DNA of 64,000 bases, taken from contig NC_003075.7 of the NCBI RefSeq assembly GCF_000001735.4, positions 3,349,001-3,413,000 on the forward strand. The letters run 5' to 3'. Numbering within the stretch: position 1 is the stretch's first letter; every line of letters begins with the position of its first letter. This stretch comes from Arabidopsis thaliana (taxonomy: Eukaryota > Streptophyta > Magnoliopsida > Brassicales > Brassicaceae). This document shows positions 1 to 10,800 of the stretch, one piece after another. The position numbers and the translations under genes are program-made. The notes beneath the pieces are model-generated. The model was not told the origin of the DNA. It saw nothing but the letters and a program-made list of their open reading frames with translations, and made no database searches.

Positions 1-1155
1 ATCGAGTGAGCTTGAAAATGACGATGGTGGAGCGAGACTCACGGTGGTCGAGTAAAGGAGGTGATGAAGATGGTGATGAGAGATCAAGTGATTGTGAGAG
101 GCAAGAGAGGCGAGGTCGAGTTTGGTTGCTGAATCGAGTGAAACGGTGATCAATGAGAAGTGATGACGAGCTTTCGTGGGGATGAGAGCAGCGGCGTTGG
201 AAACGATGGAGAGATGAGGAGCTTGAAGGTGATAAGTGTTCAGCGGTCGAGTATTTGAAGCTTTAATGGAGGAGAAAACGATTTGATTGGTTGATGGTGA
301 AGATGGTCGAGTGGTTAAGAGCTAGAAGTGGTGAAGGTAGCTTGGTGATAGAGGTCGAGTGAAAGAAATGGCGAGCTCGAGTTTGTTTCCTTGTAGAGAG
401 GGAGCAGGAGGTGACGATGGAGAGGCGGTGTGAAGCGGCGAGGTCGAGTGATCTCGCGTGGTCGAGTATGTGGAGAGATGGTGATGAGAGCGATGAAGCC
501 GAGTAAGTGAGAGAGCAAGCGGTGGTGTAAGCTTCGAGAACTGAGTTGTGGTCGAGTGAGAGTTGTGAGGAAGAGAGATGGCGGATTGTTGTGTTCTTTG
601 GTTGCAAGAATGAGAAGAGGAGGTCGAGTATATGAAGAGAGAGAAGGTGATGGGGTCGAGTGGTGGGGGTTGGATGATGATGGCGTTGAAGACGAGTGAT
701 GGAGAGAAGAAGGGGATGGATTTTGTTATCACCTTGTAGGGAGCGTGGGAGACATGGCCGCAGGAGTGAGTCCCTCATCTGTCTCTTTGTTCTGAATCAT
801 TACTCTATCTTCACTAGGAAAATCTCAGGAAATCCCGCAATCTTCTGTAAACTTGATAAACTCTCTCTAAGACTCTATAGCTTCTGTTGGTCGAGTGAAA
901 TGATGATTTAATTTTTTTTTTAGGTGTTAAACATCACTCATACTCGACCAATGTACTCGATCTCTAGGCCGTCTGTAGAGTTAAAGTTTTGAATTTTTAC
1001 TCTACTTTCACGTTATTCCTCTATTCCTCAGAACCACAAACACAACTAAAACAAATAAAAAATAACAAGAAAGTAAAACTTATTTACAAGGATAATCATG
1101 GGACTTCCTCGCAAGTGAGCTTGTTTAAAGTCTCTAGCTTGACTCCTCACACTTA
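1..1155 (-). other. ATH1 post-protease spacer rich in GGTCGAGT
   Basis: This non-coding stretch lies between protease and the expected ORF-1. GGTCGAGT or a one-base variant occurs more than ten times, for example near 243, 304, 353, 442, 461, 549, 621, 654 and 889. Bases 776-1155 are closely similar to 32450-32895 in ATH5, and the whole stretch corresponds to 31800-32895 there. Open frames of up to 171 codons exist here, but their composition is biased (Ser, Thr, His, Leu) and they are not shared between copies, so I do not call them genes. Confidence 0.7.
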
Positions 1156-2139
1156 TCATGAAGAAAATGAATGATAGAGAGGGTCTGCATAGTCCTCTCT
1201 AGTATCATCATCATACTCTACAGCAGAATACTCAATTCCCCTTTCTTCAAAATAGGCTTCTTTCTCTTCTCGAGGGTAATCTATCACTTCAGACCATCTT
1301 GAAGTGAACTTTTTTCTCGGGATAGTTTTAATCCCGCCTTTAGGTTGAGCTTCCTTCTGCATCTGATTCAGCTTACTCCTAAGTTCCTCAACAGAGTGAG
1401 CTAGCCTCTCTATAGTTTCTTCTTGCTTATCAGACCTCTTTTTAAGCTCTTTTACTTTCTCCGTCTCATACCCTTCTCCTGGGATCACTCTATAGTCTTC
1501 AGAGGTTTTTTCATCTTCTGTTGACTCTTGTGGAATTTTGTTGATGTCAAACTGCAACTTGATGTGCTTTCCAAGGTTGAGACTTATTTTCCCTTCCCTG
1601 ACATCTATCACTGCTCCCACTGAAGCTAAGAAGGGTCTTCCCAGGATTAAGGGATCCTTATGCTCTACTTCCATATCCAGCACCACGAAGTTTGTAGGCA
1701 CTTCCACTCCATTAATCATGACTGGTAGATCTTTCAGCATGCCGAAGGGATTTCTGGAAAACCTATCAGCAAGGATCAAAGTCAGGTCACAAGGTTTGTA
1801 CTGAATAAACTCTAACCTTCTTGCCATAGAGAGTCGCATTAAGCTGACAGAGGCTCCGAGATCGCACAGGCAATCGCTGAAAGCTAATTCCCCAATGGAA
1901 CATGGTAGAGTAAAAGATCCAGGATCTTCTAACTTTTCTTGAACAATCTTCTTATCGGCAGCTCGAGATGGAGAAGCATCACATTCATCATCTGAGTCGT
2001 GATACATCTTGATCCTTTCCAGTATCAGATTTCTCACATCTTTGTGAGGATCAAGAATGAGGTTGAGACCTTCCATTAGTAGCATCATTGCTTCAATCTC
2101 ATCTAGCTGTTTTGCTGCAGCACACTTGTATCTCTCCAT
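1156..2139 (-). pseudogene. ATH1 retroviral-type aspartic protease region with coiled-coil tail
   Basis: An open stretch of 327 codons that encodes the protease domain of an Athila polyprotein. The active-site motif is [10 protein letters not shown], in which the Asp of D-L-G-A is the expected catalytic residue. Further on come the hydrophobic [20 protein letters not shown] segment and a GAVIDV motif, the usual end of the plant gypsy protease fold. A Lys/Glu-rich C-terminal tail follows that could form a coiled coil and ends in HSFSS. In an intact element this region is translated as part of Gag-Pol and cleaves the polyprotein. It is separated from gag (2318-3845) by about 180 bases out of frame, so it is unlikely to be made. 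No reverse transcriptase motifs follow. Confidence 0.85.
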
Positions 2140-2317
2140 CCACGCTTTCCTGAATGTCCATGGGAGAGCACGTGAGATGGAGTGGGTTTGAATCGTTTTA
2201 CCATTCTCTCGATTATGGCGGCCTTCTCTTCTGAGGTGGATTGAATGAGATGGCGAAAACCAGCAGAATGGTTGAATTCAACAACAAAACTTCAATCTGA
2301 GTAGAAGCCTCCCCTTC

Positions 2318-3845
2318 TTAAACATCATTGTCCCTAGTGATTAAGGCAGGGACAAGTCGAGTTGGCAGCTCTCGATCATGGCAGATAGTGATGGCATGAG
2401 CAGTTGCATACTCCTTTGGATTCTGTTTTGACTTCCCAGGAACTCTTGTAACTTTAGGTGCAAAGGTAGATGCTGATTGGCCTTCCAAGTAGCTGACTTT
2501 GGTGTTCAATGCCTCCACTTTGGCATTCAGGTCATTGTAGCTGCAGTCCAGCTTATGGTGCAATTCAGATAACTTCTTAGCAATTTCCATGGAGCTAGAT
2601 GCTTGTCCCTGTAGCAGCTGTTGTACCATCTGTTTCATTTCAGCATCAGGATCAGCAAGACCTTGGTTTTGCTGAGGTGCAAACCCAGGTGGTGGTTGTT
2701 GCTGGTAGTTCCCTTGAAATTGCTGCTTGGGAACGAAACCTTGGTTGTAGGGAACAAAAGGTTTGTTCTGACCTTGCTGTTGATGTGGATGATAGACTTG
2801 ATCTTGTGGATTAGCAAAGGTTGTGATGCGGTAGGAGAGGTTGGTGTTGTTGGTTTTGAAGTTGTTATACCCTTTGTAGCCACCCTGGTTGTTGGTTATG
2901 TAGCTGACTTCTTCCAACTGGTTACCCTCCCCATCTTGGACTTGATACTGCTCGTCATCAACAAGGAAGTGCACATGCTTCTCCTGGCTAAGAAGAATCC
3001 TGTCCAGCTTGTCATTCAGCGCTTTGATCTCCTTCTTGTGTTTGTCATCAAAGTCAGTTGTGCTTTTGACGGTCCTATAGCAGTCCTCATTGTAATTACC
3101 ATCTGATTGAGCAAGGTTCTCAACCAATTCCCAGCCTTCTTCAACATCTTTGTCCTGGAAATTCCCATTGCTGGCGGTATCCAGAAGCATTCTGATGCGT
3201 GGTAAATCGCCTCTATAAAGAGTGCTGAGCAGAGAGGCTTTAGTGAAGCCATGATGAGGGCATTGGTTGGTATAACCCTTGAAATGCTCCCATGCTTCAT
3301 AGAAGCTTTCACCAGCCTTCTGTAAAAAGCCGAAGATCTCGTTTCTGAGTCTTGCAGTTCTGGCGTTAGAGAAGAACTTTGATAGAAAAGCCTTCTTGCA
3401 ATCATCCCAAGTGGTGATTGAGTCATGGGGCAGATTCTTCTTCCAGATGTGTGCTTTGTCGCATAAGGAGAATGGAAAAAAACGGAGCTTGAATCCATCT
3501 TCATTGACACCATTGATTTTTGTTAGGTTGCAGAGCCTATCGACTTCATCAAGGTGGTCGAGTGGATCCTCCATTGGCAGACCATGGAATTTGTTCCCCT
3601 GAATCATCGAGATGAGACCACTCTTAATCTCAAAGTTGTTGTTCTAGATAGCAGGTGGTGCAATTCCTTTCCGCTGACGGTGATCATGTGGTGCATCTCC
3701 GGCACCAATGTTGGAAGGGCCATTTTGTTGATTCTGCTTGTCAGCCATTTCGAGTGGTTGTTGTGGTATTAGGTTGGTTGTGTTTCTCCTCTCTTTGAGT
3801 TCGCGAGCTATGCGGTCGATGTTGTCGTTGGAAAGGAGTTTGCAT
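2318..3845 (-). pseudogene. ATH1 gag (Athila retrotransposon gag)
   Basis: The main open part (3607 to 2318, 429 codons) matches the plant retrotransposon gag family (PF03732 type): [16 protein letters not shown], then a W-rich core with [15 protein letters not shown] and [20 protein letters not shown], then [21 protein letters not shown] Gln/Pro-rich tail and a heptad-like segment follow. Gag would package element RNA into virus-like particles. Compared with ATH5 there is an in-frame TAG just before [13 protein letters not shown] (near 3642), where ATH5 has TTG. The N-terminus has also lost about 23 bases near 3837, which shifts the frame of the first codons. I place the original start at the ATG complementary to 3843-3845, by alignment to the ATH5 start. 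Confidence 0.85.
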
Positions 3846-3974
3846 ACAGCAGAGGTGTACCTGGATCAGGAAGACAAAAAGAAAAACACACAGTTAGCAA
3901 CCGAATTGAAAATTGAAAAAGAACTTTATCTAAGCAAGTCTGAAATCTCAAATGTAACAAACAAACACCCAATT

Positions 3975-3987
3975 GGCAACGGCGCCA
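3975..3987 (-). other. ATH1 primer binding site (tRNA-Asp)
   Basis: The minus strand reads TGGCGCCGTTGCC, complementary to the last 13 bases of plant tRNA-Asp(GTC), which ends GGCAACGGCGCCA. It lies 3 bases from the LTR end. tRNA-Asp priming is established for the Athila lineage. ATH5 has the same site with two mismatches (41405-41417). Confidence 0.9.
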
Positions 3988-3990
3988 AAT

Positions 3991-5744
3991 TGATAATAGG
4001 TTTTTAAGATCAATTAATCCTAAATCATTATCATGTCGTTGTAGTACTAAAGGTTGTCAATCCAAATGGGTGTGATGCTAACAATCAAGATGTGATCAGA
4101 AGTCACTAACTCAAGCCAAGCAATAACAGGTTTTGGTGTGTTCTAGCAATCCTAAGTGAACATGCAGAAAACAGAAAATCAAGCAGAAACAATAAAACAC
4201 TCGACCAACACAGCTCGTTGCAGAGCACTGGGTGTGGTCGAGTGACAGGTCGAGTAACAAACAGAAAATGTAACAGGGATACTCGGCTGCACAGTCTATT
4301 GCCAGACAACTGGGTGGTCGAGTACCAGGTCGAGTAACAGTAAAGAATTGCAGGAACTAAGCAACAGATGACAAGATGCAGTTAACAATAGTAGAGTAAA
4401 CAATAAAATCAATCAGATAAAGAATTTCCGAGGATGGGGTAATTGAGTAGTTTCGTTTCCTCAGTTTACAGGTGATTGACATGCTCAATAAATTATCTCT
4501 AGACAACAAGTTCCTTAACCAAATCTAAGTGCCACCGCAACAAAGACCCTCAAGTTAACCTAGTCCCAGACTCAATCACCATTGACGAGAGCTAACCTAA
4601 TAGGCATTACGAATCAACAAGTTAAAGCCAAAACGCTCCCCGCAACCAATACCTTGGTACAGGGCCACGAATCTCTGGAATTAGTGGTTCAAACATTTCA
4701 TCGAACACTTTTTGGGCGCGGAAATGTTTGGGCTCAAATTCCAGTTGATCAGAAAGCAGTAAGCATTAAGAACAACTAATCCAGAAAGGATCTATCAATC
4801 AAACTCAACCACCTAGCATACTGAGAATTTTACACTACTCTAACCCATCCTCAGAAACCTATTCACTACTCATACATCATTGAAGAAAGCATAAACGTTG
4901 AATGGAATGAAAACATGCTAACAACAGAGTAATAGCAAGATGGTAATAGGATGAACAACAGTAAACGAAATCAAGAACAAATATTGAATACTGAATACTG
5001 AATAGATAAAGAGAAATCCGGATTACAAAAGGTCAAGAACACAGTGTCTGCGGAATAAAACTTAGATAAGAACTTGTCCTTGAAAATGTAAAGTACATGC
5101 TACTTATAACAAAATATTCTGAAACCCTAATACTCAAAACGACGCAGTATTGGGACGGATTAAGAACTGTACTCGACCCAGGTGGTCGTGTGAGAGGTCG
5201 AGTGATAAGCTCGAGTCTTCTTTTTCTTCCTTGTTCTCGAGTGTCTGGTTGAGTGCGGAATGAAGAAGACTCTGAAGCTGGCAGTCGAGTATGTAGTCGA
5301 GTGATAAAGATGATGGTACTCGGCTTGCTGGTAGAGTAGTGTGATCGAGTGAAGGTGAAGTGGTGGAGGTGATGATACTTGACCAGGGGGTCGAGTGGTG
5401 TGATGAGTGTCTCTCTTGGCGATACTCGACTTGGGGGTCGGGTGGTGACGTGAAGTGCTGAGGTCTTCTCCTCAACCAAGGGGTCGAGTGGTCTGTTGAA
5501 GTCGTGAAGCGTCTACTCGACCAGGGGGGTCGAGTGGTTTGACATGATCAGGTCCGCTTCTTCCAGTTAGCTCGTCAACAACTGCAAATCACCTGAAATC
5601 AACACAAATATGCAATATGCATGCAAAACTATCCTAAACATGCAAAGTGATCACAAATGATGAGAAATGATATAAAACAGTGATGATATGATGCTAAAGT
5701 GATGACAAATGGATGCTCAAAACATGCAAAATACACACTTATCA
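3991..5744 (-). repeat. ATH1 5' LTR (1,754 bp)
   Basis: It is bounded by TGATAA and TTATCA, next to the primer site. The body is non-coding and contains many ACTCGACC/GGTCGAGT units, several paired as inverted repeats (for example 5515-5522 with 5528-5535). Near the U5 end, 4035-4046 reads GTCGTTGTAGTA, identical to the 5' end of tRNA-Asp. It aligns over most of its length with the ATH5 LTR at 41421-43103. Confidence 0.9.
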
Positions 5745-7869
5745 CAAAGGTTTTAAAAATCCTTGTAAATTCTTTTAAAACTCTTGTAAATCTTTTAAAA
5801 TGATTTACAGAGGTTTTACAAGGGGGTTTCAAGTACTTACATATGTATTTAAAGACTTTATCAAGATTTTAAAGGTTTAAAATGATTTATAAGGGTTTTA
5901 ACAACTTTACATACCTTTTAAAAACTTTAAGTTTTTAAGAGTTTTTAAAGGGTTCTAAGAAAATATATAAAAAAATTTAAATGCATTTTTGGCTGGGGAA
6001 AAATTTGGCTCGGAAAACAATATTTTGGAGAAAATAAAATTTTGGCGGGAAAACAAAGTTTGGCGGGAAAATTTTCTTTTTGAGGATAATTTGGACAACA
6101 TAAAAAACTATTGTTGCAATAGGGTAATAGAAAAAGGGTACTTTTGCAAATCCCCCTAATTTACATATTTAACAAATTGTGCGGCAATTGTTTTTATAAT
6201 TTAACAAACCGATAAATATATACTGTGGAAAACCAAATCTCTTTTGCTTTCTAGGTTTCTTCTCTTGATGACATTGTTAAAAAAATAGGTTATCTTCGCA
6301 TAAGTGTGACGACGAGTTTGGTTCGGTGCCTCCGTGGGAGACAGATCCTCTTTTTGAATCGCATGATGTTGAATGTCTTTATTTTGTGATCCTAATCTTG
6401 AAATTTTTGTTTTTAATTTTTAAAAATATAAACTTTCATTGTTGGTGATGTAGTTTTAATAACATTTATACTAATTTATAAAGTTTGAAAGATTAATACA
6501 CGTCCAAAGGTATATTGTTGGCGACTTTTAAGATTATAGTATTGACATGCATTTACTTGATATGAAGGGTTAAGTTGTAAAACAAAATACCCAATTGTAT
6601 TAGAATTTTCATAAGGACAATGGCAACAATATTTAGCAGTGTATTTGTTTTCCAGTCATAGCACATAACAATACCTAATTGTATTAGACTTTAGTAGCAT
6701 ATTTTGAACTCAAAAGTTAAGTGTTTAGTTTTGAAGGCATTTTGTTACAAAAATAATTGTAAACTTTTTGTTTAAGTATAGAGCAGCCATGGACGATTTA
6801 GTTCATTTTATTTGTTACCAAATTAAGTTGTTGTGGTCTAGTGGTTCTCATTTGAGGAGGGATTGTTGTGTTGGTTTAGGCAGTTTTCATCTTGGCTAGT
6901 CAAGTTATATAATGCTTTACACCCATTAGAAAATTTGGTGAGTAGGCTATTCGATGGCTACACTTACTTTAGAGATTAGTCGAATGGTAAAACCTTAGAA
7001 TACATTTTTGGTATAAAAAAAAGGCACAACTAACAAAATAAAATGTAAAACTATCATTGCGTAAAATTGTTAATTCTGATCGCTAAACGCCATATAATAT
7101 GCATCATGTATAATTTTGGAAAACCGCATTTTCTCTCTCTCATGTATCTTTAATAGTGACAAAAGCTTCATCTTTCTCTTGTTTTCATAAATCAAAATCG
7201 GATTTTTTATCTTTGTTATCTTCCGTCTAGTATGAGTGAAAGCTCAATGAAGAATCTCAAAATATTATCTGTCGACCGACAACGGGAGTTTCCGACGATA
7301 AGGTTTGTGATGAAGCGTCGTTCTCCTCACAAGAACCCAAATTGCATAACACGTGTCTTAAAACTGTCGTCCATATCTTGTACTGTTTTGTAATTAGTGG
7401 GCTTTATTAGGCCTTCCTTCGTACTGAATATCTATTTGAGTTTTATAAAAAATTTGTGACGACAAAAAATATATATACTTCATATAAAGCTGTATATGAT
7501 TGAAATATTTATAGTTCTACGGTTTTCTTGTAAGCAAAAGTGTATGGTTTCACTAATGTGGTTTTGGTCTAGTGGTAAATCTTCCAAGTAAAAATACCGA
7601 ATTTCGACGTTCGTTGGAAAGAATATTTTCTCCAAAATGAATTTTACAAGTTATGGTTCTCGCCTCTATAAAAAATAACGCTTTCAAACTTGAATTTCTA
7701 GATATTAAAAAATATATATATATGTATATGGTTTTCCCAAAATAATTATTATCATTATAGTTTTCTGTCTCTTGTACTTTCTATCTTCCAACCGTTTTGA
7801 ACGGGTCCGACCATCACCTTCTTCTCCCTCCATCGCTCATTCTATCTTAGAAGTTATTCTATCACAGAG
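5745..7869. other. Region upstream of the SPRY gene; no gene seen
   Basis: Bases 5745-5960 are AT-rich with imperfect repeats of TTTTAAAA and CTTGTAAAT. Two adjacent perfect E2F-type sites, TTTGGCGGGAAAA, lie at about 6049-6072. Short tRNA-box-A-like strings (GGTCTAGTGG) at about 6836 and 7567 lack a convincing box B. A TATA-like run lies at 7712-7729, and 7795-7869 is CT-rich as in plant 5' leaders. I see no coding region. Confidence 0.5.
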
Positions 7870-10800
7870 ATGCTTCGTTGGGCCCATTTCACCGCAGGGA
7901 TCGTCTCCGTTGTTGTGCTCTCTTCTCTCCTTGTAGTCTTCCTCCGTCGCTGGTGCTGTCTCCGCCGAGAGATCACCACAACCCTTAAAGCGGCCAGTCC
8001 CATTCGAAGCGATAGCTTCCAGGCTAGAATCTCAAAGCTCCACCAGACGAGCCTCATCCACCAGCTAGATACTTCCGACATCAAGCGTAGAGGAAATATC
8101 AAAAACTATTCAATCTCCAGAACCGCCACTGCCGGAGGATTCCCATCGAAACCTGGCCTATTCATCTGGACAGACCATCCGGCTTTGGTGACCGAAGCGG
8201 TCGAAAATGGGTGGACAAGGTTCGGATTCGCTGTCCATGAACCGGCTCCATTGGTGAGCGGGGCCTCCCCGGGGTCAGTTCTTCTAGGGCTTTGCACCAC
8301 GGCAGGAAGCGAAGATCCTGGTGTTGTAATCTCATGGGAAGTGTCAAACGGCTCCGTGGAATTCACACAAACGATCAAATTTAATCAAGCGTTCAACGAG
8401 ACGGTCAACGCAAAAAAACACTTGATGATTCTCCGAGCAGGTTTACCACTTCCCGGACCACAACTCATAAGTTCTGCTTTCCCACAAGAGGCTTACTTTG
8501 AAATAACAATCCTCGAAATCACCCAACACCACAGTGGTGAGGCTGGTGACGTAGGTTGTGACTTAGTGGAAGGTGAAAAAACTAAGTTGTTCAAGAACCA
8601 AGGACTAAAACTTGTCAAAAGAAGTGAATGGGATGGAAAAAACGAAGAAGCCGTTTTGTCTCTAGGACTAGCGACTGGTGGTTCCTTCGGCGCGGGCGAG
8701 ACACGACTACCAGGAAAATTCCCGGCTTCTATTGGGTTCCAATCGGACGGTGCCATCTATCTCGATGGTACGTACTTATTTGTCTATTTGCATCATTTAG
8801 TTTCATTATCCAATAATGGATCTTCAAATTTTTTACTTCTGAGAAAGTCAAAGAAATTTTGTGGAGAAAGTTTTTGCAAAAAAGTAAACGGTAATATAGT
8901 AAAATATATGAAAATTGGCTGTCCTTTGAGAATTTATATATTTGGTAATGAAAAATGGAGACCCACTAAGGAATATAAACGTCGTGGTACAAACCAACCT
9001 TCCACGTCATCTAGAAGCCCCAATTCGTATCACACGTCATTGCTTTGGTTGATTAAAGACAAACAAGGCAACAACTCTTTTTATTAGAATATGATCCTCG
9101 CTCTGCGTTGACTTTTGCTTCACTGATTTTTCATTTTTTGTTTTGTAAGAATTATTCTTTTGTTTTGTGTCACGCTGTACTGAAAATTAAAATATCTATA
9201 TATACGTTTTTCAGCTATTTTAACAAATAAATTCTCAAATTAAAACTTATTTACCAAAAAAAACTATTCATATTAATTATTATTAATTAATTAATATTTT
9301 TAATTATTAGCATTTATTTTTATATTATTATACTTTATTAAATCTAAAAAGGAGAAATCTTAAGATTTTATTAATATAATATTTTATTAAAGATAATAAA
9401 CTTTAAAGATAAATATTTAAAGTTTATAAAATGTTTAGAATATTTAACAAAAAACGTTTAGAATATATATAATAAATAAAATCTATAAAATTAAATAACC
9501 ATTTCAAAAGAAAATTTTTAAATTGATTTGAATTATAAATCTTTTAATAAAAATTTTTAGAACCAAAAAAGAAAAAATAACTTTTAATTTTACAGAACTG
9601 GATTAAATGGTGGGAAAAGTTTAGAATATTATAATATATGGATTTCATAACAATCAAATAACTATTTGAAAAAAAAAATTTAAATTAATTTGAATTATAT
9701 ATCTGTTAAATTAAAATATTATTAAAACAAAATGTTTAATTTCAATGAACGGGGTTAGATGGTATAACAGGTTTGGATCGACAGTAATATGAGACGGTAT
9801 ACCATAGTTAAAATCTGTTAGATATGTTTAGTTTTACTGAACGAGATTAGATGGTAGGACGGATTTTGGTCGATAGTAATATGAGACTGTATACCACGGG
9901 TAAAATCCTAGATATAACCATTAAAATACAATTACATTATCTTAAATACTAAACAAAACAAACAAGTAATATTAATAAAATAAATATTAATAACTGGATT
10001 ATTTAGTTATAATTTAGATTTTAACTTAATAAACTATACGTTATTGTTCCTATATTTTTAAACAGTAAAATCAAACATAATAATTGTATACTAAATAATA
10101 TACATATATAAAATTGTACATTTAGAAAATACAAAACATTAAATCATATATATTTTTAGTCGACTAAACAAATTATTATTTTTTTCTTAAAAAAACAAAA
10201 TAGTCCCGCGGTATACCGCGGGTTAAAATCTAGTGTTGATTAAAACAGTGATCCAATTAGTGGTGTTTTTACCTTGCTTAAACAATCACTGTTTCTTTTG
10301 TGTCATGTTCTACAGTTACAAACAATAGTTTGATATATTAGGGTTTCATATAATTTTTAGCCAATTTATAAGACTATATTTACACACACACCCATATATA
10401 TATAGGGGTGTCAAAATGGGTAACCCAACTCAACTCAACTCATAATCAAATGAGTTTAGGGTTAAATGAGTTATGGATTGACCCAACTCATTTAATTTGA
10501 TGGGTTGAGTTGTTAAATGGGTTAACCCATTTAAGTAATAATTTAATTAATTATTTTTATAAATCAATGATAAATAATTATCATTATTAATAATTATTAA
10601 TTCATTATCATCAAACTTAGGATATTTACGGATTCTGATATTTACGGGTTTACGTTTTTGGCGGGAAAATGATGTATTTATGTTTTTGGCGGGAAAATTA
10701 CGGGTTTACGTTTTTGGCGGGAAAATTACAGGTTTACGTTTTTGGCGAGAAAATTACGGGTGTACGTTTCTGCGGAAAATCACGGATTTACGTTTTTTGG

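Larger units (their letters stand above)
1..5744 (-). mobile_element. ATH1: Athila-like Ty3/gypsy element, 3' end outside the window
   Basis: Reading on the minus strand: 5' LTR (5744 to 3991), tRNA-Asp primer site (3987-3975), gag, aspartic protease and a GGTCGAGT-rich spacer that leaves the window at base 1. The LTR ends are TGATAA...TTATCA, and the 5 bases outside the LTR are CAAAG, so the other end should be followed by the same 5 bases if the insertion is intact. Gag and protease carry stops and a frameshift, so the copy is dead. No reverse transcriptase or integrase follows the protease within the visible 1,155 bases. The layout equals that of ATH5 at 30390-43810. Confidence 0.88.

Noticed and set aside
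263-778. Open frame of 171 codons on the minus strand (also 322-732)
   Set aside because: Ser/Thr/His/Leu-rich composition produced by GGTCGAGT repeats; overlapping frames are equally open; not kept in the related spacer at 31800-32450.
2621-3106. 161-codon plus-strand frame
   Set aside because: Shadow of gag on the other strand; hydrophobic because it complements Gln/Asn-rich codons.
6836-6900. tRNA-box-A-like string GGTCTAGTGG (also near 7567)
   Set aside because: No proper box B, no cloverleaf; at most a SINE relic.
8768-9087. Continuation of the SPRY reading frame to 9087
   Set aside because: A good GTACGT donor at 8768 and a downstream exon that completes the SPRY domain show this to be intron.
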